DNA of 64,000 nucleotides from Candidatus Rokuibacteriota bacterium (lineage in GTDB: Bacteria; Methylomirabilota; Methylomirabilia; Rokubacteriales; CSP1-6): NCBI GenBank assembly GCA_016184125.1, contig JACPDG010000046.1, positions 1-64,000 of the forward strand, written 5' to 3'. Numbering within the stretch: the stretch's first letter is position 1; each line of letters begins with the position of its first letter. The position numbers and the translations under genes are program-made. Under the pieces are notes generated by a model that saw only the letters and a list, made by a program, of their open reading frames with translations, made no database searches and was not told where the DNA came from. Below are positions 51,580 to 61,104 of the stretch, piece after piece.

Positions 51580-51891
51580 TCAGTCGTCCTCGGGCGAGGC
51601 GGTGGGCGTCGAGACGGCCGGACGAGGGTACTCGAGACGGCTCCGCCGGATTCGGGGGACGTCCGGCGCGGAGGCCCGCGTGACGATGACGGGACGCTCG
51701 ACCGGCTCCAGACGCTTCGGCGCCGGAGCCAGGGGGAGGCGGGCGGCGGCGTCGTGCGCGCGGAAGCGGTCGGCCTGCCGCACCTCGACGGACTCGTCGA
51801 TGCCGAACGTCAGCGCGCCCGGCATCATCGGGTTCGAGACGTCGAGGGACATGTAGACGGCCACGAGCCACACGACCCAGGAGATGCTCAT
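51580..51891 (-). CDS. small exported or membrane protein, unknown
   Basis: A 103-residue protein starting MSISWVVWLVAVYMSLDVSN, then PMMPGALTFGIDESVEVRQA and a charged, proline-containing tail. The N-terminus is a membrane or signal segment. TAGAAT lies 7 nt before this ATG, which is why I prefer it to the ATG three codons earlier. I recall similar short proteins in related genomes but no function. Same strand as hflKC, 145 bp upstream of hflK. Confidence 0.6.
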   Translation of the reverse strand: MSISWVVWLVAVYMSLDVSNPMMPGALTFGIDESVEVRQADRFRAHDAAARLPLAPAPKRLEPVERPVIVTRASAPDVPRIRRSRLEYPRPAVSTPTASPEDD

Positions 51892-51898
51892 CGAGGGC

Positions 51899-51904
51899 AT
51901 TCTA
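51899..51904 (-). promoter_or_regulatory. -10-like TAGAAT, possible leaderless start
   Basis: TAGAAT ends 7 nt before the ATG at 51891 on the minus strand; no ribosome site lies between. Confidence 0.4.
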
Positions 51905-52140
51905 CGCGCTTCGGGAGCCAGTGGGATCCACCATCGAGGGGCTCGCTGCACCGTTGAACGCTACCCGTCAGCTCTCGGCGGCGCTCTTCTCTTCCGCATC
52001 TCCTCGAGCAGGAACGCGCGCAGGCCCGCCTTCATCGCCTCGAGGTTGGTGGCGACGCGATGATCCGGAGAGGGCAACACCGGGTCCGCCTGAACGATCC
52101 GCCAGGAGCCGCGATGGCCGAGCGGGTCGCGCCCGCGAGT

Positions 52141-52146
52141 TAGAAT
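52141..52146 (+). promoter_or_regulatory. -10-like TAGAAT before the AsmA-like gene
   Basis: TAGAAT (five of six consensus bases) ends 11 nt before ATGATG at 52158; the leader would be about four nucleotides. Confidence 0.4.
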
Positions 52147-52157
52147 CGCGGGGCTCG

Positions 52158-55100
52158 ATGATGAACCGACGCCGCGCGCTCCGTCTCGCCGTCTTCGCGG
52201 TGGTCGCCCTCGTGACCGCCGCGGCGTGCGGCCTGCTCGCCCTTCCCGAGATCGTCCGGCGCGTGCTCGTGTGGCGCCTGGCGGCGACCACCGGCCGCGC
52301 CGTCACGCTCGCCGCGGTCGACCTCGACCTCTTCGACGGGCAGCTCGCCCTCCGTGGCCTTCGCGTGAGCGACCGGGACCAGCGCCCCCTCGCGAGCGTC
52401 GAGCGGCTGGCAGCCCGGTTCAGCCCCCGGGACCTGCTCCGCGGGCACCTCCGCATCACCGAGGCCGCGCTCGACGCGCCGACCGTACGCCTCGTCCGGA
52501 CCGGGGCGGGCGAGTTCAACGTCTCCGACCTGATCTCTCGCGAGCGCGGCGAGGGTGGGGCGCTCGCGCTCACCGTCGAGCGCCTCACGCTGAGCCGCGG
52601 CGCGCTCGAGATCGAGGACCGGACGCTGGTACCGGTGCGGACCTGGCGAGTGGAGCGCGTCACTGTCAACGTGCAGGGCGTGTCCACGGTCCTGGCCGCA
52701 CCGCCCGGCGTGGTCACTCTCCACGCCGTCGCGGCGGGCGCGCCGATCTCGCTCTGGATCACGGGCGTGCGGCTCGAGCCGCTGCGCTTCCACGCGACCG
52801 TCATCGCGCGTGACATCGACGGGTCGCTGGCCGGTCTCTACCTGCCCCCGGCGAGCCCGCTGACGCCTGCCCGAGGACTGCTCAACGTGTCAGGGACGAT
52901 CGAGCACGACGCGGCGGACGCGACGCGCATCGCGCTCGACCTCGGGTTGGCCGGCGTCGAGCTCCAGCGGCCCGGGCGCGACGAGACCTTCCTGCGCGCG
53001 CCCGCCGTGCGCGTGAAGATCGAGGATCTCCGCATCCGCTCCGGCACTGTCGACCTGGCGCGGCTCGAGGTGGACGGCGGCACGCTCGTGCTCGAGGACG
53101 CGCGGCTCGAGCCGGTGCGTCGCTGGCAAGCGGACGGCGTCCTCCTGGAGGCGCGTGGGCTCTCGAGTGCGCGGCAGGGGCCCGCCGGCGTCGCGACGGC
53201 GCGCGCGGTGGTGGCCGGCTCCCCGGTGTCGGTGTGGATCACCAACCTCCGGGTCGCGCCTGTCGAGCTGCACGCGACGGCGATCGTCCGCGACGTCGAT
53301 GCGACGCTCCTCCGCCTCTACCTGCCGCGCGCGCTGCCGGTGACCCCGGAGCGGGGCATCGTCGACGCCTCCGTGCGCGTCGACCACGACGCGCGGCGGG
53401 GCACGAGGCTCGGGCTCGACGCGGCGGTCCGCGACATCGAGCTGCGGCGGCCACCGCACTCGCTGGCCGCGCCATCGGTCCGTGTGACCGCGGAGGACAT
53501 CGCGTTCGGCACGGGCGTGGTGACGGTCGGCCGCGCGGCGATCGCTGCCGGGCGGCTCACGATCGAGGACCGGACGCTCACGCCCCCTCGCGCCTGGCCG
53601 GTGCAGGACCTGGCCGTCGAGGCGAGCCGGCTGTCGAGCCGTCGCGACGACGTCCAGGGCATCGCCACGGCGCGGGCGACGGTCGCGAGCGCGGTCGTGT
53701 CCGCGTGGCTCACGCGCCTGCGCATCGATCCCCTGGAGCTGGACGCCACGGCGATCCTGAGGAACGTCGATCTCGCCCTGCTCCGGCCGTACCTGCCGGC
53801 GGGCTTGCCGCTGGAGCCGAGCGCGGGCGTCGTCAACGCTTCGCTCCAGGGCAAGCACACGGCGGCGGACGGCACGTGGCTCACCGGCGACGTGTTTCTC
53901 GCGCGCGTCGACGCGCGGGTCGGGGACGCGGCGGGGTTCCGCATCACGGCTCCGTCCGTGCGCGTCACGCTCGCCGACGCGCGACGCCAGGGCGACGCCG
54001 TCAGCGTCGGGCGCTTCGAGCTGAGCGGAAGCGGCGTCCTCGCCGACCCGCGCGCCGCGTCCGCCCGCTTCGACTTCGAGCGGCTGCGCGTCGGCGCCGA
54101 GGGTCTCGCGTGGCCGGTGCGCGGCCCTGCGCGCGTCGCGCTCAGCGCGCGGCTCCGGGACGGAAGCGAGGTCGACGCGACGGGCACGGCCGAGCTGACT
54201 TCGGCGCCGCCGGACGTGAGGTGGAAGACAGAGCTCGACGTCCACCTCCGGCGCGTCGGCCTGGCCCCGCTCGCCGCGTACGTGCCGGCCGCGAGCGGAC
54301 TCGGAGGCCGCATCGGTGGCGCGCTCAGCGCCACCGTCACGTACGCGGACACGCTCGCGGCCCACGTGCGCGGCGAGGCCCGGGCGTCGCGACTCTCCAT
54401 CACCGACGGCGGGCGCACCCCGCTCTCCTTTCGCCGGGTCGAGGTGTCCGGCCTCGACGTGAAGTGGCCGGAGCGCGTCGCCGTCGCAAAGGTGCGGCTC
54501 GTCGAGCCTCACGCGCTCGTCGAGCGTGACCGCCACGGCGCGTTCCGTCCGATCTTCATGGGGGGACTATCGATCATGGGGGGACCATCGAAGCCCCCCA
54601 AGCCCCCCGCGCTCGCACGCGCCCCGGGGGACCCGGGGCGCGGCTCGGCACCCGATTCGTTCACGGGTCCCGAGATCGCGCTCGGTGAGGTCGTCGTGGA
54701 GAGCGGCCGCCTCGTCTTCTCGGACGACGCCGCGCCCGCGCCCGTCCGCTTCGAGGTGCCGCGCCTGACGCTCACCGCGCGCGACATCACGTGGCCCGCC
54801 CGCGCGCCCGCGAGGCTGCGGCTCGACGCCACGCTGCCGCGGAGCGGGACCCTCGCGGTCGAGGGCACGGTCGGCGCCGAGCCCGCCCGTGTGGATGTCC
54901 AGCTCGCCGTCAAGGATGCCCCGCTCGATCTGCTGCAGCCGTATCTCGCGTTCCCGGCGCGGCTCGGCGGTCGCGTCGACGCGACGCTCGCGCTGACCGG
55001 GCCGCTCGCGCCGGCGCTCGGGCTGACCGCTCGCGGTGACGCCACGCTGCGGCGCTTCTCCGTCTCCGACGGCGCCGAGCCCGTGCTGACGGTCGAGAGC

Positions 55101-57089
55101 ATCGCCGTGACGGGGATCGACGCGACGTGGCCGACGAAGCTCGACGTCGACGGCGCGCGCGTCCGCCGATCGTGGGCGCGCATCGAACGGGATGCCAGGG
55201 GCGATTTCATACTGCGGAAGCTCTTCACGCGCGCGCCCGGCCCGCCGCCGCCGGCCGGATCGGCGCCGCCCGCCGCGCCCGTCCCGCCCATCGCGATCCG
55301 GCTGCGCGAGGGGGTCTTCGAGGAAGGATCCGCGACGATCCTGGACGGCGTGACCACGCCACCCGCTCGCTTCGAGATCGCCGGCGCCCGGCTCGCCGTT
55401 CAGGATCTCACGTGGCCGTCCGAGGGGCCTCTGAAGCTCCACCTCACCTCGCCGACGCCGGGCGGCGGGACGCTGGACGCCGACGGCACGCTCGCCGTCG
55501 GATCGCCCACGCTCGAGGCTCGGGTGCGGCTCGACCGCGTGGAGCTCGCTCCGGCGCAGCCGTACCTGCCGATCGACGGGCGCGTGTCCGGTCAGGCGAC
55601 CGGCGACCTGAGGCTCAGGATGGCGTTCGACCCGCTGGCGCTCCGGCTCGAAGGTCAGGCGCTCGTGCAGCGCTTCCGGCTGGGCGACGGCGCGAGCCCG
55701 CTCGTCACGGTCGGGCGCGCGGAGGCTGCCGGGATCGACGTGGACTGGCCGCGCCGCGTGGCGGTGCGCAGCGTGGAGTTTCGCCGCCCGCGCCTCCTGA
55801 TCGAGCGCGACGCCGAGGGCAAGTTCCGCCTGCGCCGGCTGGTGACGCCGCGGTGGGCGGCGAGCGATCAGGCCGGCGCGACGCCGCTCACGCGCCCGGC
55901 CGCGTCCGGGCGGCCCGCGGCTTCGCCGTCGCCGACCGGCCCGGCCCCGCCGACGATCGAGGTCGGCAGCCTCAGCTTGGCGCGAGCGACGGCGCGCTTC
56001 GTCGACCAGACCACCACGCCCGCCTACGCGGAAGAGCTGTCCGGCCTCGACGCTGTCTTCACCGGCCTGACGACGGCGCCGGCCGTGCCCGCGCGCTTCA
56101 CGGCGAGCGGCGCGATGCCGGGCGGCTCGTCGTTCACGCTCGGCGGCGAGTTCGCCACGGGCGAGCGGCCGCAGCTCGAGCTGCGCGTCGAGCTCCGCGA
56201 CGTCGTCGTTCCGCGCGTGAACCCCTACCTCGACAAGTTCACGTCATGGACGGCGACGCGGGGAACGCTCACCGCTTCGGCCGCCTACACGCTCCAGGGG
56301 ACGCGGGTCGACGCGCGCCACGACGTCCTCCTCCGCAACCTGGAGGTCGCGCACGGCGCCGAGGACGACGAGGTCGAGCGCCGGCTCGGGCTGCCGCTCG
56401 GGTTCCTCGTCAGCCTGATGAAGGACGCGCGCGGCGAGATCCGCCTGTCCGTTCCCGTCGCCGGCGACCTCGCCACGCGGGAGTTCGACTTCCGCGAGGC
56501 CGTGTGGGGAGCGGTGCGGAACCTCGCCATCCGGCTCATCGCGCTGCCATTCGCCCGGGTCGGCTCGCTCTTCTTCACCGAGGACTCGAAGATGGAGGCC
56601 GTCGCCATCGCTCCCGTGGTCTTCGAGCCGGGAGCCGACCGGCCCGGCGCCGGGATGGGACCGCACCTCGATCGCATCGCCGCGCTCCTCCGCGACAAGC
56701 CGGCCGTGCGCCTCGGCCTGGTCCCGATCGTCACCGCCGCGGACGTGGACGCGCTCCGGCGTGCCTCGGTCCTCGCGCGCCTCGGCGCCGGCTCCGGGTC
56801 CGCCGCGAGCGAGGCGGACGCGGTCGAGGCCACGCGGCGCGAGCATCTCGCGCGGTGGCCGGACCGTCCGGTGCCCCAGGCGCTCGACGCGCTCGTCGCC
56901 GCGCTGGCAGAGGCGCAGCCGGTCCCGCCCGAGGCGCTCCGCGACCTGTCGGCGCAGCGGCTCGACGTCGTGCGCGGGGCGCTCGGCCGCGGCGGGATCG
57001 CCGCCGAGCGCCTGCGCGGCCGCGCGCGCCGCACCACCCTGGTCGAGGCGACGGGAGCGGGGCGGGTGGAGCTCGACCTGAGGCCCTGA
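52158..57089 (+). CDS. giant AsmA/DUF748-type envelope protein with embedded repeat
   Basis: A 1,643-residue protein with one N-terminal membrane anchor (RLAVFAVVALVTAAACGLLA) and the AsmA opening GRAVTLAAVDLDLFDGQLAL. Three internal repeats follow (VSVWITNLRVAPVELHATAI, DVDATLLRLYLP and equivalents), then DUF748-type units ending SWARIERDARGDFILRKLF and LLIERDAEGKFRLRRL. The C-terminus has FASSMK-like VSLMKDARGEIRLSVPVAGD and a Leu-rich segment with VRLGLVPIVTAADVDALRRA. Such proteins form long periplasmic bridges that move lipids to the outer membrane. Residues about 799-837 are encoded by a copy of the intergenic repeat. Confidence 0.9.
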   Translation: MMNRRRALRLAVFAVVALVTAAACGLLALPEIVRRVLVWRLAATTGRAVTLAAVDLDLFDGQLALRGLRVSDRDQRPLASVERLAARFSPRDLLRGHLRITEAALDAPTVRLVRTGAGEFNVSDLISRERGEGGALALTVERLTLSRGALEIEDRTLVPVRTWRVERVTVNVQGVSTVLAAPPGVVTLHAVAAGAPISLWITGVRLEPLRFHATVIARDIDGSLAGLYLPPASPLTPARGLLNVSGTIEHDAADATRIALDLGLAGVELQRPGRDETFLRAPAVRVKIEDLRIRSGTVDLARLEVDGGTLVLEDARLEPVRRWQADGVLLEARGLSSARQGPAGVATARAVVAGSPVSVWITNLRVAPVELHATAIVRDVDATLLRLYLPRALPVTPERGIVDASVRVDHDARRGTRLGLDAAVRDIELRRPPHSLAAPSVRVTAEDIAFGTGVVTVGRAAIAAGRLTIEDRTLTPPRAWPVQDLAVEASRLSSRRDDVQGIATARATVASAVVSAWLTRLRIDPLELDATAILRNVDLALLRPYLPAGLPLEPSAGVVNASLQGKHTAADGTWLTGDVFLARVDARVGDAAGFRITAPSVRVTLADARRQGDAVSVGRFELSGSGVLADPRAASARFDFERLRVGAEGLAWPVRGPARVALSARLRDGSEVDATGTAELTSAPPDVRWKTELDVHLRRVGLAPLAAYVPAASGLGGRIGGALSATVTYADTLAAHVRGEARASRLSITDGGRTPLSFRRVEVSGLDVKWPERVAVAKVRLVEPHALVERDRHGAFRPIFMGGLSIMGGPSKPPKPPALARAPGDPGRGSAPDSFTGPEIALGEVVVESGRLVFSDDAAPAPVRFEVPRLTLTARDITWPARAPARLRLDATLPRSGTLAVEGTVGAEPARVDVQLAVKDAPLDLLQPYLAFPARLGGRVDATLALTGPLAPALGLTARGDATLRRFSVSDGAEPVLTVESIAVTGIDATWPTKLDVDGARVRRSWARIERDARGDFILRKLFTRAPGPPPPAGSAPPAAPVPPIAIRLREGVFEEGSATILDGVTTPPARFEIAGARLAVQDLTWPSEGPLKLHLTSPTPGGGTLDADGTLAVGSPTLEARVRLDRVELAPAQPYLPIDGRVSGQATGDLRLRMAFDPLALRLEGQALVQRFRLGDGASPLVTVGRAEAAGIDVDWPRRVAVRSVEFRRPRLLIERDAEGKFRLRRLVTPRWAASDQAGATPLTRPAASGRPAASPSPTGPAPPTIEVGSLSLARATARFVDQTTTPAYAEELSGLDAVFTGLTTAPAVPARFTASGAMPGGSSFTLGGEFATGERPQLELRVELRDVVVPRVNPYLDKFTSWTATRGTLTASAAYTLQGTRVDARHDVLLRNLEVAHGAEDDEVERRLGLPLGFLVSLMKDARGEIRLSVPVAGDLATREFDFREAVWGAVRNLAIRLIALPFARVGSLFFTEDSKMEAVAIAPVVFEPGADRPGAGMGPHLDRIAALLRDKPAVRLGLVPIVTAADVDALRRASVLARLGAGSGSAASEADAVEATRREHLARWPDRPVPQALDALVAALAEAQPVPPEALRDLSAQRLDVVRGALGRGGIAAERLRGRARRTTLVEATGAGRVELDLRP
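54553..54667 (-). repeat. structured repeat, family 1, copy J, inside the AsmA-like gene
   Basis: Minus-oriented copy within the coding frame. Stem 1 is gcgccccggg-tcc-cccggggcgc; the ending occurs twice (CCCCCCATGATCGATAG then CCCCCCATGAAG). It encodes MGGPSKPPKPPALARAPGDP on the plus strand without a stop, so the frame survives. Confidence 0.85.
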
Positions 57090-57133
57090 CAGCGATCAGC
57101 CGGACCTCGAGCCCGCGGTGAGACGGCCGCGAC

Positions 57134-57156
57134 CGGGACAGACTCACGCTGTCCCG
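57134..57156. terminator. stem-loop after the AsmA-like gene
   Basis: CGGGACAG-actcacg-CTGTCCCG, a perfect 8-bp stem, 45 bp past the stop. No T-run follows. Confidence 0.45.
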
Positions 57157-57296
57157 TCGCCCGACCGCGAGCGGAGACGAGCGGCCACCTCCTCGTACTA
57201 TGCTCACTCGCATGTTGTTCGTGACCGTGCACGCGCCGCCGGAGTACCGAGCCCGAAACGAGCCATGCGCCGCATGAGCGCGCTCGAGGGCCCCTG

Positions 57297-58223
57297 ATGC
57301 CGCGGTCCCGCTATCTCACGTTCACGCGCGCCGAATGGGCGCGGCTCCGAGCGGACACCCCGCTGACGCTGAGCGAGGGCGACCTGGCCGAGCTGCGCGG
57401 GCTCAACGACCGGGTCTCGCTCGACGAGGTCGCCGACATCTATCTGCCGCTCTCGAGACTGCTGAATCTCCACGTCGACGCGAGCCAGGCACTGTACCGC
57501 GCGACGGCGACCTTCCTCGGCACGAACGCGGCGAAGGTGCCGTACCTCGTCGGGCTGGCGGGCAGCGTCGCGGTCGGCAAGAGCACGACGGCGCGGATCA
57601 TGCGAGAGTTGCTCGCGCGCTGGCCGAACCACACGAAGGTCGACCTGGTCGCGACCGACGGCTTCCTCTACCCGAGACGCGTGCTCGGGGCACGCGGGAT
57701 CATGCAACGCAAGGGGTTTCCGGACAGCTACGATCTCCGCGCGCTCATCCAGTTCCTCGCGGACGTGAAGGCCGGCCGCCCCGAGGTCGCGGTGCCGATC
57801 TACTCGCACCTCACGTACGACATCGTGCCGGACCGATTCCAGATCGTCGACCGGCCCGACGTGCTGATCGTCGAGGGACTCAACATCCTCCAGGCGGGCG
57901 ACCGATCGACGCGCCACGCCTTCACCTCCGACTTCTTCGACTTCACCATCTACGTCGATGCCGAGACGAGGGACATCCGGGACTGGTACGTCGAACGCTT
58001 CTTCGCGCTGCGGGAGACGGCATTCCAGGACCCGGCCTCGTACTTCCACCGGTACGCGGATCTCGGCGACGACGAGGCGGAGGCGGTCGCGACCCGGATC
58101 TGGCAGGAGATCAACGAGCCGAACCTGCTGGAGAACATCCTGCCGACGCGCGACCGGGCGCACCTGATCCTCGAGAAGGCCGCGGACCACTCCGTCCAGC
58201 ACGTCCACCTGCGCCGGGGGTGA
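57297..58223 (+). CDS. coaA: pantothenate kinase type I
   Basis: A 308-residue type I pantothenate kinase, first step of coenzyme A synthesis. It begins with the family's [20 protein letters not shown] and has Walker [21 protein letters not shown], then [20 protein letters not shown], the substrate segment [20 protein letters not shown] and [15 protein letters not shown]. The catalytic aspartate is in VATDGFLYP. Length and order match E. coli CoaA closely. The 207 bp upstream contain the terminator of the preceding gene. Confidence 0.95.
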   Translation: MPRSRYLTFTRAEWARLRADTPLTLSEGDLAELRGLNDRVSLDEVADIYLPLSRLLNLHVDASQALYRATATFLGTNAAKVPYLVGLAGSVAVGKSTTARIMRELLARWPNHTKVDLVATDGFLYPRRVLGARGIMQRKGFPDSYDLRALIQFLADVKAGRPEVAVPIYSHLTYDIVPDRFQIVDRPDVLIVEGLNILQAGDRSTRHAFTSDFFDFTIYVDAETRDIRDWYVERFFALRETAFQDPASYFHRYADLGDDEAEAVATRIWQEINEPNLLENILPTRDRAHLILEKAADHSVQHVHLRRG

Positions 58224-58306
58224 GACCGACGCGTGATCGTACCCGGCAGATCGCTGACGTATCCGGTACCCTGCGGACTGGACGACCCGTCGAGGGGAGG
58301 TGTGTG

Positions 58307-59473
58307 ATGGCGAGGACTCGCCCCGACGCCCCCGGGTCGCCGACGATGGCCCGCGCGGGTCTCTGGATCCTGTTCGCCGCCCATGTCGTCGCGAGCTGGG
58401 GCACGCAGTGGGACATCCAGTGGCACCTGACGATCGGGCGCGACTCGTTCTGGATCGCGCCGCACCTGATGACGTACAGCGGCGTCGCCGCGATCGTGCT
58501 CGTGAGCTTCGGGATGCTGGCGTGGACGACCGCGCGCGCGCTCCCAGGCGCGGAGCGCGGGCCGGGCACGATGCGCGTGCTCGGGCTGACGGGAACGCCG
58601 GGCTATCACGCGGCGGCCTGGGGCATCGCGCTCACGGTTCTCGCGGCCCCGATCGACGACCTCTGGCATCGACTGTTCGGGCTCGACGTGACGCTGTGGA
58701 GCCCGCCGCACCTGCTCGGTCTCCTCGGCGCGATCGTGAACGCGGCCGCGTGCTGGCTGATCGCGCGCGAGACCTACGCCGCGGGGAGCCGCCCGCGGCT
58801 CGCGGCGATGGTCGTCGCCGGCGCGCTGGTCTACGGGGGAATCGGTGTCGGGATCCAGCCATCGGTCAGGATCGCCTACGTCCACGGCGGCATCAGGTTC
58901 TTCACCTATCCGATCCTGGCGGCGCTGCTGGTGCCGCTGGCGCTGGTCGTCACGGCCCGGGTGTCGCGGTCGCGGCCCGCTCCGGTGCTGGCGGTGCTGC
59001 TGGCGCTCCTGATCGGCGTCACGGGCGCCGCGATCGCGCGCGCCGGGTTCGCGTGGCTCCAGCCCGTGTCGGTCATCGGCGAGGAGATCGCCAGGGACCC
59101 GACGTCGCCGATCGCGATCAGCCACGAGATCGCTCGCAAAAACGGGAGGCCGGTGGGCGCCTACGGGGCGCGCGTGGTGTTCCTGGCGCTGCTCGGTGCG
59201 CTCGCGATGGTGGCGGTCGATGCGCGCCGGCGCCCGGGCCTGGCCGCGTTCGGTTACGGCGCCACGATGCTCGTCACGGTCAGTGTCGCGCTCGCGCGCA
59301 TGCCCGCGTTCGCGCAGTCGCTGCCGTCCACGTTCGACGCCGCGCTGGCGACGGTCCTGACCGCGCTCGCCGCCCTGGCCGGCGGCGCCGCCGCCCGTCT
59401 GGCGACGGGCGGCGATGGCGCGGACCGGTCGGCCGTCTTGTCCCCGCGGCGAGGTCGCATCGCTTCCCTATGA
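58307..59473 (+). CDS. polytopic membrane protein with conserved His motifs, unknown
   Basis: A 388-residue protein with about ten membrane helices and ribosome site ggggagg. Striking motifs sit at helix ends: WDIQWHLTIGRDSFWIAPH, APIDDLWHRLFGLDVTLWSP followed by PHLLGLLGA, and GGIRFFTYPILAALL. The pattern W-D-x-x-W-H ... GRD-x-F-x-x-PPH suggests metal or heme ligands on one face. I do not recognise a named family. A short ending (RGRIASL) overlaps the DinB remnant on the other strand by 6 bp. Confidence 0.7.
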   Translation: MARTRPDAPGSPTMARAGLWILFAAHVVASWGTQWDIQWHLTIGRDSFWIAPHLMTYSGVAAIVLVSFGMLAWTTARALPGAERGPGTMRVLGLTGTPGYHAAAWGIALTVLAAPIDDLWHRLFGLDVTLWSPPHLLGLLGAIVNAAACWLIARETYAAGSRPRLAAMVVAGALVYGGIGVGIQPSVRIAYVHGGIRFFTYPILAALLVPLALVVTARVSRSRPAPVLAVLLALLIGVTGAAIARAGFAWLQPVSVIGEEIARDPTSPIAISHEIARKNGRPVGAYGARVVFLALLGALAMVAVDARRRPGLAAFGYGATMLVTVSVALARMPAFAQSLPSTFDAALATVLTALAALAGGAAARLATGGDGADRSAVLSPRRGRIASL

Positions 59474-60000
59474 CGCGCCGGTCCGACTTGGTCCCGCGAT
59501 ATCGCGCGCGTGGCCGAGGACGTGGACCACCGCGACCTGGTGAAACACGGCGGCCAGCGGGCCGGTGACCCCCCCGGCGGAGCGGATGTGACGGGAGAAC
59601 AGCTCCTCGTCCGCTGCCTCGACCGCGGCGATCGTCGCGGCGCGATTCCGCTCGAACTCGGCCAGGAGGTCAACGGCCGGGAGGTGGGCACGCTTGGCCA
59701 CTTGCCGGTCGTTGTAGGCGTCGTTGCCACCTCGCATGGGGCGGGTGGGGAGCTCCCAGTGGGGTCTGAGCCGTGGAATGCCCCTGGTCGGGTTCAGGCG
59801 CTTCACGAGCGATCTCGATCAGCCGCGGATAGGTCCACTCGATCGACGCGAGGTGGGCGAGGATTTCCCGGCCGTTCCAGCCGTTCTCGTACCGACCCTC
59901 CTCCAGCCGCCGGGGCGGCAACCCGCGCACGGTCTCCAGCACAGAGTCGCGGCTCGCCCGGAGTGCCTCCAGGAGCTCAGCCTTTCTGCGCCTCGTGTCC
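59468..60000 (-). pseudogene. DinB-family (maleylpyruvate isomerase-like) protein, frameshifted
   Basis: Two overlapping minus frames cover one DinB gene. The first holds KAELLEALRASRDSVLETVR and WNGREILAHLASIEWTYPRL with the metal histidine. The second holds GGNDAYNDRQVAKRAHLPAV and LAAVFHQVAVVHVLGHARDI. They are connected only by a frameshift between about 59740 and 59795. No clear start codon exists at the 5' end. The family makes four-helix metal-binding thiol-dependent enzymes. Confidence 0.7.
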
Positions 60001-60198
60001 GACGAACTCGGTCCAGTGCTCGCGCACCCACGCCCCGTCGCGGACGGAGTAGTCCAGGTAGGGAAGAATGTCGGCGTCGGCTTCGGAGACGAGGAGCGGG
60101 CCGGCGGCACAGAGGATCTCGCGGTCGACCACCTGCACCGCCCAGACGAAGCCGGACGGCGCGTGGAGCCAATACGCGGACGAGACTTTTTGACTCAC
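59977..60198 (-). CDS. small hypothetical protein
   Basis: A 73-residue frame from GTG (VSQKVSSAYWLHAPSGFVWA) to WVREHWTEFVGHEAQKG. The SAYWLHAPSGFVWAVQVVD stretch looks like a real fold and resembles other short uncharacterised proteins. It overlaps the DinB start region. Function unknown. Confidence 0.5.
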   Translation of the reverse strand: MSQKVSSAYWLHAPSGFVWAVQVVDREILCAAGPLLVSEADADILPYLDYSVRDGAWVREHWTEFVGHEAQKG

Positions 60199-60468
60199 TG
60201 CGTCATGGTAGGAAGTCGCCCGGCCGAGCGAAACCCGCTCGAGGTGTTCGACTGACGCGTCGACGCGCTCTCTATCAATACCGCGTCTCGTCGCTTCGGT
60301 GGGGAATTTCTGTGGCGCGTGACGCGGGTTCACGCGACTGATGCCGGACGCTCGCGGGTGCAGTGCTGTAGGATCACGCCGGGCTGCGAGTGACGGGCGG
60401 TCTGACGGCGATTCGGAGCGCGCGGCCGGCGCCGGGGCCGGACGGGATCCCGGCGCCGGACGGCAGGC

Positions 60469-60870
60469 TCACACGAGCCAGCGGACGAGCCGCGCGAACC
60501 GGTTCCCGCGCCCGGCGGCGCGGTCGACCGGATCTACGAGGAAGCCGTCCACGCCGAACGATCGCCCCGCGTCGGTCAGGAGGAAGACCACGGGCAGCAT
60601 GATGAGCATCACGTAGGTCCAGACCCACTCGTGCGGCACGCTCAGGATCCCGATCGTGATGTTGACCGCCATGCCGATCGCCACCAGCGACCCGAGCCGC
60701 GTGAACAGGCCGAGGATCAGCGTGGCGCCGATGAACGTTTCGGTGACGGTGGGGTTCTGGATCTCCTGCTGCACCCAGTACCAGAGCCCGCCGCCCGACT
60801 TCCTGCCGAAGTCGTCGGAGGGCACCTTCCATTTCGACTGTTGCCACCACAGCACACCGTAGAGCACCAT
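60469..60870 (-). pseudogene. DoxX-family membrane protein with internal deletion
   Basis: Recognisable DoxX parts are YGVLWWQQSKWKVPSDDFGR, GGGLWYWVQQEIQNPT, then directly TETFIGATLILGLFTRLGSL and HEWVWTYVMLIMLPVVFLLT. In relatives a membrane segment of about 30 residues lies between EIQNPT and TETF; it is absent here without loss of frame. The N-terminal helix is also missing. The remaining 133 codons therefore lack two of four helices. Confidence 0.65.
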
Positions 60871-60871
60871 C

Positions 60872-61104
60872 GTGATCGGATATGCGCCTCTGGCGGGCCT
60901 CGGAACCCAGGCGCTCGGCTCGCTTCCACCTTACCTGCGCGAGGAGGACTTCAACCGAGGCCTCGTCCGGACCCTCGTCGACCACCCGAACGATCGCTCG
61001 AGGAGATTTGGTGGGGGGCGCGCTACGTCGGCTTCCGCGAGGCGATCCAGACCGCGAGCCCACCGGAATGCTGTCGCGGCTGCGGCGTGACCTGGAGTCT
61101 ATGA
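60872..61104 (+). pseudogene. radical SAM protein tail
   Basis: The last codons read RSLEEIWWGARYVGFREAIQ, then SPPECCRGCGVTWSL and stop, matching the C-terminal cysteine-containing part of radical SAM/SPASM proteins. In another frame just upstream is PYLREEDFNRGLVRTLVDHP. No radical SAM core remains. The stop overlaps the next start (ATGA), the layout expected for a radical SAM gene followed by its associated transferase. Confidence 0.6.
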
